Positions 43,003-53,435 of a DNA stretch of 64,000 bases are shown here, piece after piece. The DNA is from Capronia americana (taxonomy: Eukaryota > Ascomycota > Eurotiomycetes > Chaetothyriales > Herpotrichiellaceae). The notes under the pieces were generated by a model. The model did not search any database and was not told where the DNA came from. It worked only from the letters and a program-made list of their open reading frames with translations. The stretch is taken from positions 806,001 through 870,000 of the forward strand of contig JADWQD010000004.1 of assembly GCA_016110215.1 (NCBI GenBank). The letters are read 5' to 3'. Positions within the stretch are counted from its first letter, which is position 1. Every line of letters begins with the position of its first letter. The position numbers and the translations under genes are program-made.

Positions 43003-46000
43003 GTAAGATCACGATCGGCCCTGACCGAGCGTGAGGGTGAGGTACGGCCCAAGGTTGCCATGACGGTAAGAACGACTGTAGATCTGGCGCCTGCAGGGGG
43101 GCGACTGGAGATGAACCCATCAACGAACGGGTGAGTGTCTGCGACGACCCTTTATACGAGCACCAAGCGCCCCAAACGTCGCTCTGCAGGCTGCACGCAC
43201 GCCGTCCCGTCGAGGATGCCACCAGCGTCTGATTGCCAACCGAAAGTAAGTATCGGGCAGCAAGAGCAGTCAGTCAGTGGTGTGCAGCAGCCTCACGTAA
43301 ACATGCATTTCAAGCACGACCCGCGACAGCCCACGCCCGATTGATCTGGTGAGTGAGGGAAAGGTCACGTCTACCTCGTATGCTGCACCTCGATCGAACG
43401 AGGTGAAGTCGAGCTCCAGCTCACTCCAGCCATCACCCCCCTCAATGCAGAATCTCTTTGCTGATCTCAATGACAAAGGGCCAGCTCCTTTCTCTCCTCT
43501 ACCTCGTGCTCTTCTACTCTGTCCGCAATTACTTGTGACCCACATGCTGTCCGCCGGCCTCCTGCTCGTACGCTTCAGCCAAGTTCACCCACTCTAAGAC
43601 GTGAATCAGAGTGAGAGAGCAATCACTGACTCGCTCAACCACACACCCACCCGATTCACACATGCGGCTCTGCAACTGCAAATCCCAAGACCAACCCCGC
43701 GACCTCACGTACTAGACCGCCCTTCACCCCTGCAAACTCAGGTGGAAAAACTCGACTCGGCGCTGTGCTGCGCCTTCCAAATCACACCTGCCGTATATGC
43801 AATGGCGGTGCGTCCACTTTGTCTTCCTCCAAGACTCGGACGGGGGAGACGGCGTCCTCTGGGGGCGCGAGCTTGAGCTCCACTGCGCCGGATGTCGAAC
43901 TCCTACAGTGTCCACTTCCAGGATAGTGGTCCCATAAAGTCCTGCCCCGTGATCACACAAAGCTTGGTCTTGGGATGGGTATTACAGTACTGTGTACTGA
44001 CTGGCACGGATGGTCGTCGCTAGCTCGTGGTCGTAGTTAGAAGTTAGTTACACAGAAATCGCCCGTTGGGTGTGACGATCTACGATCGATGGATCCTGGC
44101 GGGTTTTTGCATGGTACAAGGTCCACACCCACACATCCAGCGAGCACCACAGGAAAGAGGAAAAATGAGGAGATAATATTGTGTCGCCGAGAACGCAAGA
44201 CTAATGCGGATTTGCTAATCTGGCCAGACTGGCTGACTGCTAACCAGTAGTTCAGCTGCGTGAAGGCGACCAAGAGATGCGCAAGACAACACTCGATGTC
44301 GAAACGCCGAACACGGGCCTCTATCTTTCAGTGGATCTCGCAAACAATAGCTGAAAGAGTGGAGTGGGTGGTCATGACCGAGCAGTGTGCTCCATGTAGC
44401 TTCCCTTTTTTTGAATTGCGGAGCATTTGATCTGTCCTGTCCTGCGAGGAGATCGATAGATGGTCCTGAGGATCTGACATTCGTTGGTCGGCAATCAGGA
44501 CTGAGATGGGGATGCTGGGAGTGCTTACAAGGTTCAGGCGAGGAGATCGTCACGGCAGTTGCAGGGGAGGCCTTGGGAATGGCTACATGGTGTTTGATTC
44601 CTGAGCAGGAGGAGGCGGTGCCGCTAACAAGGGCTCTGCCCTCAACGGCGTCTAATGCCGATCGAGGTCCCAGAGTCTGCCATCAAAGGGCTTGATGGAA
44701 CGAGTGGGTGGTGCATGCGGTTGCCGGTTGGTTTTCACGCTGTGGCCTTTCAGATAAGCCGACGTCCTCGACCTTGAGTCCCGTGCCGCATGAAAACCGC
44801 TTCCATTTGTGGATCAGAAATATCGCTCTGGAGCTACTCTGATGGAGCGAGGCATGGGTCTGCTTGCAGGGGAACAAAGAACAGTCAGCCCATACATACC
44901 TGGACATTGCTGGCTGGCTGGCAAAGGGTGGCCCAGCAATGCCAGAGGCTTTGACGCCCCGTTTCCCTCAAGCACCCGCTGACGCGGTAGGAGCTAAGGC
45001 CGCAGTCGGGGGTGTGGGTTCCTGCTTGCCCCCCGACCAACAAGCCGTAAGGGGCGTCCTTCATAGTTCATACCCTGGTGGATACTTGGGCGCGTGTACG
45101 AGGTAGTCACCGACGCAACATACTGTGGCATGTGCCTCGAGGGCATGCAATGGCCTTGCTCGTGGTGAAGGAATCCTCTGAGACGGCAGACGGATCGCAC
45201 AGAGCGTCATGAATGGAGTCAAGTCCTCTGATGATTCGAAACATTCCTAGGATCCGAGTCAGGAAGGGAGCTTCGGAAACAATACTTTATGCTTGGAAGC
45301 AGCTCGAGCTCGAGTTTGAGTCCGAGTTGGCTCGTGATTGGGGCGCAAGAAAGAGCCTATGGGGGTTCTGCTGCCCTCGCACAGGAAGACACCCTTGATC
45401 GATTCCGGCCTCAGGCTGAGCACGCCCTTGAATCTCGCCGTGGAGCCGTGCTGCGATCCATACCGCGCACGGCAGAAGGAATGCAAGAACGCACAGGATG
45501 TAAGTCGAGTGGCAACACAGACTCGATAATCCTCTCTCGCACCAGGTCTCCAGTGGTTGAAAAAGGTTTGCATGTGACCAACTCACAAGGAAGGGTGGCC
45601 GCGCACCTCCACATGCTGTGGTTGCGTCCTTGGGTTACCCATACCCGTACACTTACAGTACTGTACCCAAGCATCCACACCGGCGCCGATCAGTGGTGAG
45701 GCTCCATTCAGCCGCGGCTGGCTGCGGGCGTGCATGCCTGGAAGCTAGGGATCCCGGTGTGCATCCGGTAACCAACTACGTCGCGAGAACGCCATCTTGG
45801 CCTTCCTCTTTGGAGGCATCCGCAACGAGCTCATTCGGTGGTGTGCACGTACGTCCTGGGTTAGAAGCTCTGCTCCTTCACAGCTCCGGGGATTGCTTGA
45901 TCTGGTGTCTTTGCAGAGAGCTGCCTGAAAGGAGGGCGATGCCAATGCATAGCATGAACTTGCGCCATATGCTGGCCTTGCGCTGCCCCAACGGGTCTCC

Positions 46001-46067
46001 AGCAGCTCGATTGGCAGAAAGGACGTCAGTAGATTTTCTCGAACCGTTTTCGAGCTGACGGTTATTC

Positions 46068-46259
46068 ATGCACCTGAAGCGACATCATCGTCGTCGGGTT
46101 GTAAAAAGTCCACCGTCGAGCGCTCTTGAGCCCAAGCTGGTTACAGCCCAGGTTGCACCATCACCAACCCCAGCGCCGGTATCACCATCAGTATCAGCTC
46201 CACTTTCAGAAACTCGCCGCGTCCGTCGAAGGCAGCCCACGATGAATGAAGCCATCTAG
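46068..46259 (+). CDS. Possible small basic ORF or terminal exon
   Basis: A 63-codon frame from an ATG reads MHLKRHHRRRVVKSPPSSAL, then a Pro/Ser/Ala/Val-rich middle, then a basic ETRRVRRRQPTMNEAI end. The composition looks like a disordered fungal protein tail, and it could be the last exon of a gene whose upstream exons I cannot place. A branch-like GCTGACGG motif lies just before it. No family recognised. Confidence 0.2.
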   Translation: MHLKRHHRRRVVKSPPSSALEPKLVTAQVAPSPTPAPVSPSVSAPLSETRRVRRRQPTMNEAI

Positions 46260-47619
46260 GTAGCACGCATGACTCGCGGAACTCCATGCCGACTTATCAC
46301 GCCTCCGTAGAGGCACCGCGACGTGCAGGGGTGCTTCACACCGCTATTTCTGTCACTGTCCCCTCTGTCGATTCAGCCTCCCAGGCTGGTTGCATGTGCC
46401 TCAGCTTCTGCAAAGCTTGAACGCAACGTCTGCTACATCGAAGACGAGGAACCCGGGCCCGTATTGAGGGCACTTTGTGGTGGTCCAAACCGCTGGCGGG
46501 TCTCGGCCTGATAGGGGTGGCAGTTGTCAGCTCGCTCCGACGGTCCTCGTACAGTAACGGTCCACGGTCAATGCTTGCATTCCATTCCCGCTCGCTCGCT
46601 CTCAGCTTTGACATCGTCGTCAATGTTGAAATCGCTTCTCGACCAACTGAGTGTGAGAGATGGGCTTGTCGACCGAATGCGAACGCGTCTAATCATCTCA
46701 GCGCTGCGCGACATCTACGAGTAGGAAGCACGGCTCGGCAAAAAATGCCGGACATCGCCGGCGCCGTTCAGGCTCAAAGTCAATTTCAACCATGGTCCCA
46801 ACTGAACACGACGAACACGAGAATGGCTGCTGATGCTGTGATACTCCTTGTGTTCTTACTATGAGGATCATGCCAGACTAGAGCACGGCCTTTGAATTGT
46901 TCGTCAATATGCCAGTAGTCGATTTCTGGAGCCGGAACTTGCAGGATCGTACAGGATGTGATGCGAAGTGGTCACGACGGGTTGAACGCTGCGGTGCCAG
47001 AGGACTCGGCCAAGACGCAGGGCTATCTCGCCGTCTCCAGTTGACCGGAGAGGCAGGTCGGAAATGCTGACCCCGTCATTCTTTTGCTTGCTTCCGTGTC
47101 AGATGTGCCAATTCCAACTAAGTCTGCCTCGAACGCGGGCCTCGTCTCGCACATCATCCTGGGAAGAAGACACCTGGCAAGGCTCGTGCATTCTCAACCA
47201 CCTTGAGTACCGCCCCGCGTCACGGTTACGGTCAACGAAAGTCGGTCAGACATGACGGACGAAGCTTGGTCCTGTTGGGACTATAGCCGCCAGTTATACC
47301 CCGAAATTTATCTGTCTCTGGCCGCAGACCTCAGGGGTACTCTCGTTGAAGAAAGCAACCTAGGCGATGCAGCGAGGGAGCGCACTCTTCCAACCTACAA
47401 TCTCACCCGCAGCGTTCTGATCCGCAGATGCCGCCGCAGCACAAGCATGTTGATTAAATCGCTATCTTTTTATTGATTTCTCGACAACTTTCCCTGGCCG
47501 CCGGCGGTATCGTTGAAGCGGTCAACCCAACTCGGCATAACGTGCGCCTTTGGGCCTATCGTTGCCGCTATTTCCTGTAATTATCTGATATTCGAGAATA
47601 TTCTTCTGCTGCCTCCTGC

Positions 47620-47892
47620 ATGGAAAGAGAGACTTCTCCCTCGATCAAGCCATGCATGCCCAGCGGCGCTCTCAACCAAAGCCACGAGGAAGGGGCCTCG
47701 ACGGGACTCAAATGCGACAACCCTCTCGGTCCCGAAGATCATACTTCCGGTACAACAAAGGACATGCTTCCCCCTGACATCGAATACGAAATCCAGTTAG
47801 CGCATCTCCACCTGCCGCGAATTCATTGGATACGTGGTTCGAGCTTGGCTTTTCTTCTTACTACAAGGACACAAGTCACGCATTATGGTTAA
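47620..47892 (+). CDS. Possible small hypothetical protein
   Basis: A 90-codon frame from an ATG reads MERETSPSIKPCMPSGALNQ and continues through TTKDMLPPDIEYEIQLAHLH with ordinary amino-acid composition. No family recognised. It ends 215 bp before the short-chain dehydrogenase gene on the same strand. It may be the first exon of something longer or a chance frame. Confidence 0.24.
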   Translation: MERETSPSIKPCMPSGALNQSHEEGASTGLKCDNPLGPEDHTSGTTKDMLPPDIEYEIQLAHLHLPRIHWIRGSSLAFLLTTRTQVTHYG

Positions 47893-48107
47893 CTGGGAGG
47901 TACTAGGTTGGTTGCGTGACTGGTGTGAGGGTCCGCGAAGGGGCATCCGAAGCATACATTTGTGTTCTGAGGTAAGTCTCTGTGTCCGTGCATATATCTT
48001 CATATGATATTCCACTGGATGTTGGTCCCCCCTCGCCCGTCTCCTGATCCGTGATTTTACTCCTCGCCTGACTCGTACGCGGGAAATAGCGACGCACTCA
48101 GTCCGAA

Positions 48108-49413
48108 ATGGTCGTCGACCTCGAAGTCGTCCAGGCGTCCAACGCCTCGCTCGTCCAACGCCAGCCTCTTGTCGCCGTGTTCTTCGGCGGCACAGGCGGA
48201 ATAGGAAGCTACACGATCCGCGCACTCGCTACTGCTGAGGCGAAGAGCGGGGGAAGAGGCCTCCGCGCGTACATCGTCGGGAGGAATGCCGTTGCAGCGG
48301 ACAGAATCCTGGCCAAGTGTCGTGAGATCTGTGCGCAGGCGGGATCCGAGTCGGAGTCCAAGTTCGAGTTCAAGTTCGTCCAGGCGGAGGACATGTCGTT
48401 GATCAGAGAAGTCGATCGGCTTTGCGGGAAAATCATCACCGCCGAGGAACAGCGCGGCAGTGACGCCCGGATCGATTACCTGATGATGAGCCAGGGGGGA
48501 ATGATTTTCCTGCCCCGAAGAGGTACGTCGACATCATCCTTAACCTGCCGTCCGTTCTGCGTGTGTTCCACGTATACGCAGTACGGTACACGGAGTGCGC
48601 GGATCCTTAACTCTCCCATAACGATTCCGAGTCCCACTCCCGACTCCGAGTAGGAGTAGAGGTACCCGTGCTGACCCGCACCCTCTGACAGACACGCAAG
48701 AAGGCCTCGACGCCACAATGTCCCTGATGTATTACTCCCGGATGCGCATCCTGACGACGCTCCTCCCGCTTCTCCTCCGCTCGGGCCTCCCCGCCACCGT
48801 GGTGTCCGTGTACGCCGCGGGCGCGGAAGCCAAGCTCTACCCGGCCGACCTCTCTCTCCGCGACCTGAACCTGTACAGCTACACCCAGGCGCGCAGCCAC
48901 ATGTGCTACATGCACTGCCTGTTCTTCGAGCAGCTGGCCGCGACGCTGCAGCACGGGCACGGGTTGAGTCTGATCCACATCTTTCCCGGGTTGGTGCCCG
49001 GGCCGGGCTTCCACGACCCGCAATGGCCGCTCTGGTTCCGCGTCCTGTTCAACTACGTCGTCATGCCGCTGTTCGGACGCTGGGTCACGGTCAAGCCGCA
49101 AGAGTGTGGTGAGAGGATGGTGAGCCTTGCCGCGGGGGGATATCGTCCGGCTGGAGCGTCCGGTTCGGGTTCGGGTTCGGACTCGGGTCTTTCTTCCCCC
49201 GCTGGCAGAAAAGGGAGCGTTGATCTCCCGGTTAGGGTGCGCACGACCGGCGAACCGGGCAGTGGCGTCTACTCGTTGACGTGGAGCGGGGAGAGTAATT
49301 ACCCGGCCGAGAAGTATGAGGTGATCGACAAGGGAGCGTTGAGGACAAAGGTCTACGAGCACACGATGAAGGCGTTTCAAGTCATCGAAGACGGGGGCGT
49401 GTTTGCCGAGTAA
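48108..49413 (+). CDS. Short-chain dehydrogenase/reductase-like protein without the usual YxxxK
   Basis: Exons 48108-48522 and 48692-49413 give 378 aa; intron 48523-48691 is long for this window (169 nt, GTACGT..ACAG). A Rossmann start VAVFFGGTGGIGSYTIRALA gives the GxxGxG-like cofactor loop, followed by AYIVGRNAVAADR and DYLMMSQGGMIF at the NNAG-like position. Beyond SVYAAG, which supplies the serine, the usual YxxxK is absent. The place is occupied by SYTQARSHMCYMHCLFFEQL. Members of this fungal subfamily often sit near secondary-metabolism genes, but no polyketide or peptide synthase is in the window. Residues 305-325 hold a Gly/Ser repeat loop. The gene is GC-rich compared with neighbours. 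The start ATG gives the usual short leader before the Rossmann strand. Confidence 0.78.
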
Positions 49414-50352
49414 AATGGGAGGAAATGAAATGAAATGCGATGATGGGATGGGATGAAGTGATGGGACCATAGGATGGCACGGCATGATATATGCGCCGCA
49501 AGTCACGATCCAGACACCCTGTACGAGTATAGAGCTAGGCAGAGAGGATGGGGGGGATTATGACCATCCATGTGGCGTGGTGTCGTCAACCGTCTCCCGG
49601 AGCTGTACGGAGTAGTTACCGTGTTGATCAACCGGCTGTCCTTTTTCACCCAACGAGTCGCTCGAATAGAACGATGCCTACAGTCCTGGTGCTCCAACGT
49701 CTAGACCGAACCGAAGAGGCGGGGTCATAACGACGGACCCGGCTTTGAAGTCGCAAGCTCGAGCTCCTTCGGATGCGTGCGTATCTGTCCTTGGATACAT
49801 GGGTCCCGAAGGCGCGAGGCCCAAAAAGGTAGGTAGGCATGTATCGAGACTTGTCACTCAACCACGATCCGGTTAATACCTTGCCAGGTCCATCCCGTCA
49901 GCTCTGCTGTCTGGTTCAACATCGTCTTCCGCGAAAGTCTCGTCTCGCTTCAGACACAAACGTTGGGCGTGTAGATTAGGCGATTTGATGACGGTGGAGG
50001 TGGTATCGACGGCCGTCGCTAGAGAGTATATATAGTCTCGTGGGAGAAGCGGTTGGAGGGTCAGAGCGACGTGAGAGTTGGAGGAATGCTCGGCGTGATC
50101 GGTCGGACTATCCGGTTGTTCGTTCGTTCCGTAGTGTTTGCAAGACCAGGCGCAAAGAGAGCACTTATACCAGCTCTCCCAACCTTGATTGACCCTCGCA
50201 CGAAATTGGCAATAATCCGTGAACTCTGAGTGTAGTTCATTTCCACGGGTTCGCTCGTCGAAAAGTGCGCTGAACCATGCAGGTAGCGGTGGAGAGGGTA
50301 GCTGAGAGATGTAAATATAGTCTTGGGAACTCGGTTCGCGTTGTTGAAATAT
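49414..50352. other. Convergent 3' region between SDR-like gene and NIF3
   Basis: About 940 bp between facing stop codons. The first 80 bp carry many GATGGGATG-like near-repeats. Otherwise no feature seen. Confidence 0.45.
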
Positions 50353-51720
50353 TCAGGTGCCAGCCTCGTCGATCTTCTGTCCCTCAACCGCCGTGTCATC
50401 GAGCACCACAATCCCATAGGGATCCCTATCCCTCTGGCTGACCACAACTTCAACACTCTCATCCTTCAACATTTGCTTCAATTCCTCACTCAGCCCTCTC
50501 TTTGCGCTCTCTTCACTCCTCACCTTGGCCCACTCACTTTCGACACCTCTCTCCAGCCTATCCCTCATGACACCCCACAGATAGCCTCTTTCTGAATTCG
50601 AGTGGAATAGCGTGATGACACACCCACCCCGCTCGGTCACGGCAAGCGCCTCATGATGACTCAGTTCACCCGTGAAGATTAGATCGGCGTGGGTGCCTCG
50701 GACGACACCTCCTCCGCTGCCGGGACAGGTCGCTACGCTAGAGATATGCATCTCCCCTAGATTCCGACCTTGGGGGATCGCAACGGCGAAACCCTTGGGC
50801 AGTCCAATTGCATGAGCTATCCTCGTGATCAGTAGTGTCAATGGCTGAGGTGTAGAGAACTCGATCAACCGCCCAGCACCAGTATTCGAAGTATTGTAGT
50901 TCTCAGAGCCGGTGAACTGATTTGCCGCATCGATTGCCGCCCGTGGAGAAGGCGTGATAACACTGCGAGTGTGTGAAATCACGTTGGCGTGAAACTCGTC
51001 CGTAGGGAGCGGCAAGCTCGGCCTGGAATACGTCCTGTGGACATGACTCGGCCTCGTCAGCCTCATTTTCGCCTTGGGTGTGGTGAACGGATCGGTCATG
51101 GCATCGTTGTCATGCTCCGCAGCAGATGGGGAGGTCGGTCTCGTCGAGGTCTTGGAGGGTGCCTCGGACCCGCTTTCCGATGTCGTGACTTCTGTCTCTG
51201 AAGGAGGAGATGCCGCGGCATAAGCTTCAGGCTCGGGATCCTCGAGCTTGCCGGTTACGATGTCGCAGAGCCAGTCTGCCATGCCATCGGGGACGGTGTC
51301 AACCGCGGTGTGTGGGCAATAGACGCTGATTCCATGCGCAAGAAGTAGAGTCATGGACAGTTGTTGGGTATCACTTGTGGTGATGTATTTGAGAGGGCGG
51401 AAGATTATGGGGTGGTATGCGACCACGACGGAGTGGCTGTTCTCGATAGCTTCCTCTGCCACTGCTCGAGTGAGGTCGACCGTTAGCAGGACAGAGTTGC
51501 GATTGCGCGGCCGCGAGGGGATGAAGGGTGCCTCTAATAGCAAGCCGGTGTTATCGAAGGATTTGTCTGCCAACGCGTCTGGGTAGAGGCGGCGCATCGA
51601 GGACACGACCGCGGTGGTGAACGGAGAGACATGGTAGCTGCTCATCTTGCGACGGATGGGAAGCTGAGGCGCTCTGAGGTTAGGGACGGGTATAGCGCGA
51701 GAGAGCGAGGTTCGAAGCAT
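50353..51720 (-). CDS. NIF3: NIF3 family protein (GTP cyclohydrolase I type 2-like fold)
   Basis: Single exon, 455 aa. Family motifs: NTGLLLEAPFIP, the metal-site VVAYHPIIFRPLK, the CPHTAVDTVPDGMADWLCDI segment, and near the C-terminus TGELSHHEALA followed by NSERGYLW. NIF3 proteins are widespread, bind divalent metals in a hexameric ring and have no settled biochemical role; the yeast protein is mitochondrial. The N-terminus (MLRTSLSRAIPVPNLRAPQL then PIRRK) looks like a mitochondrial targeting sequence, with a second ATG at residue 26 (MSSYHVSPF) that could give an untargeted form. A Ser/Thr/Pro/Glu-rich insert at about residues 165-250 separates the two halves. It shares a 288-bp divergent promoter with the BolA3 gene. 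Confidence 0.92.
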   Translation of the reverse strand: MLRTSLSRAIPVPNLRAPQLPIRRKMSSYHVSPFTTAVVSSMRRLYPDALADKSFDNTGLLLEAPFIPSRPRNRNSVLLTVDLTRAVAEEAIENSHSVVVAYHPIIFRPLKYITTSDTQQLSMTLLLAHGISVYCPHTAVDTVPDGMADWLCDIVTGKLEDPEPEAYAAASPPSETEVTTSESGSEAPSKTSTRPTSPSAAEHDNDAMTDPFTTPKAKMRLTRPSHVHRTYSRPSLPLPTDEFHANVISHTRSVITPSPRAAIDAANQFTGSENYNTSNTGAGRLIEFSTPQPLTLLITRIAHAIGLPKGFAVAIPQGRNLGEMHISSVATCPGSGGGVVRGTHADLIFTGELSHHEALAVTERGGCVITLFHSNSERGYLWGVMRDRLERGVESEWAKVRSEESAKRGLSEELKQMLKDESVEVVVSQRDRDPYGIVVLDDTAVEGQKIDEAGT

Positions 51721-52008
51721 TCGGATCTACTCTGCGGATGCGCATTGTAGATGTGGACGCGTAGGACTCGGGTGCCGCGTGTTGTCGTTGGTTGAAGTTG
51801 GAGACCTCCGCTGCCCAAAGACTGAAGTCAAGTCGACCGAAAACCTCCAGTGACGCAATCTGCAAGTGGCCGAAGATTCCCCAGCATTGATTTCCAATTC
51901 TCGACGTATCGCGACCTGACCTTTACCCCCAGACAATACTCGGTACTCCGCCAACCATCACACCACTGCTTCAACTGCTCCAGAACCCACATATACAGCC
52001 ACAGCCTC
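51721..52008. promoter_or_regulatory. Compact bidirectional promoter, NIF3 / BOL3
   Basis: Only 288 bp separate two divergent start codons of genes whose products both look mitochondrial, so they must share this promoter. Confidence 0.65.
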
Positions 52009-52524
52009 ATGAACGCCCGCACCTCCCTGGCACTGCAAGCCACTCGCCAAGTACTCACGAAACCAACCACGATCCGCTCATCAACGAGCCTTGCCCAGAG
52101 TACCAGAGCAGCAGTCATCTACAAGTCAACAACCTCGCGACAACACATACACCTACGCCCTTTCTCCGCCGTCGCCCGCCGAGCCGCTCCTTCCCCTATT
52201 GAAGTCCCCATGGCCGCGAACACCGACACTCAGGCCGCACAGGTCTCCTCCTCATTCTCCCAGCCCATCGACGCAGACTACTTGACGAAGAAGCTTCAGT
52301 CCTCGCTGAACATCGCCCACATTTCCATAGAAGACATGTCCGGCGGCTGCGGCCAGGCCTTCAACGCCATTATTGTGTCTCCGGACTTCGAGAAGAAGAC
52401 GTTACTGGCGAGGAGTAGACTTGTTAACGGTGTGTTGAAGGAGGAGATTGCCGCGATTCATGCGTGGACCCCGCGGTGTCTGACACCGGAGCAGTGGGAG
52501 AAGGAGAAGGAGCGAATAGGGTAG
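52009..52524 (+). CDS. BOL3: Mitochondrial BolA-like protein (BolA3/Bol3 type)
   Basis: Single exon, 171 aa from the ATG at 52009. The first 75 residues are rich in Arg, Ser, Thr and Ala with no acidic residues (MNARTSLALQATRQVLTKPT), a typical matrix presequence. The BolA domain spans about residues 92-160: YLTKKLQSSLNIAHISIEDM, SGGCGQAFNAIIVSPDFEKK, TLLARSRLVNGVLKEEIAAI and HAWTPRCLTPEQW. The GGCG and VNxxLKEEI motifs are those of human BOLA3 and yeast Bol3. These proteins act with Nfu1 and Grx5 in passing [4Fe-4S] clusters to lipoate synthase and complex I/II clients. The mitoferrin gene elsewhere in the window feeds the same iron-sulfur pathway, but no physical link is implied. Confidence 0.92.
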   Translation: MNARTSLALQATRQVLTKPTTIRSSTSLAQSTRAAVIYKSTTSRQHIHLRPFSAVARRAAPSPIEVPMAANTDTQAAQVSSSFSQPIDADYLTKKLQSSLNIAHISIEDMSGGCGQAFNAIIVSPDFEKKTLLARSRLVNGVLKEEIAAIHAWTPRCLTPEQWEKEKERIG

Positions 52525-53435
52525 AATAGGATTGGATAGGGGAATGACTTGGGGGCCATAGGATAGGATAGAGGGCCCCGAGTTATTCAAGTTCAACGTC
52601 TTCGCTGAGGGCCAGTTGTTGAATGTTGTCCGCACATGCCTTATCGACGTTATATTGCACCAGGATCGTGGAGTATTCTTCTTCGAACGCTGCTGCCACG
52701 GAGCATGTGCCCATGTATCAACTTGAGGGTTCGCGCAATTCTCGTCGGCAACCCGACATGAGATATCTTATCGTACCGCATCCCAGTGTAATCTGGTGTA
52801 CACCAAGATAATTACTTCACTATAGTCGAATGTAGGACGTGCATCGTGCTATATTCTTCCGAAGTCGGCTTCTCTGCCGCTTCTCGGAAGAGAGCACTGT
52901 AAATATCGCTATACCTCAATCATCCGCCCTCGCCCGTATATAGACCCAGATGGAGCGATTCGGCCGTCCTTCTCAGCAAAAGCGTTGTCCGCTCTTGGAA
53001 AAGATATCGTAACATAACACAAGACCCCGCTAGCAGCTCTTTTCCATCCTTATGTCTTCTTCGTCAAGTCGTTAGGTGGGGTTCTGTATGCCCCGTCAAA
53101 CTGCCAGTGTGACCGCTTCCCATTCATTCCTCGCGTCCAACGTCTCTTAGGACATGGCGTCTCTTTCAGGTGCAAGCATTCTCGCCCTGCTCTTTTGCTT
53201 CTGGAAGACTCAGCAGCTTCGTGGCCTCGAAGGCAGCAGTGCGTAGAGCCGCGAGGGGCGGCATCCGCGCCGCGATTGCGAAGTACATTTGATAGCTCGC
53301 CACGTTGTCTTCTTTTGATTGAAAGTACAGACAACGGTACTGACGCTGGTGCCAGTTGCTTCTCCCAAAGTCACCATACATGGTTGTGACTGCCATTTAG
53401 AAGTGTAATCCCCGTCTTTCAAGACTCGACTTCGG
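52525..53435. other. Convergent 3' region between BOL3 and SKN7
   Basis: About 910 bp between facing stop codons. Just after the BOL3 stop is a run of ATAGGAT-like words. No gene or RNA seen. Confidence 0.45.

Larger units (their letters stand above)
42423..48107. other. Gene-poor interval of about 5.7 kb
   Basis: The largest stretch without a recognisable gene. Small ATG-initiated frames with a protein-like look are at 46068-46259 and 47620-47892 and are listed with low confidence. A short direct repeat lies at 42975-43002. No transposon ORFs, terminal repeats or RNA genes identified. Confidence 0.4.

Noticed and set aside
48523..48691. Possible extra exon inside the long SDR intron
   Set aside because: Direct joining of the two flanking exons keeps frame and family order, and the intron holds stops in all useful frames.
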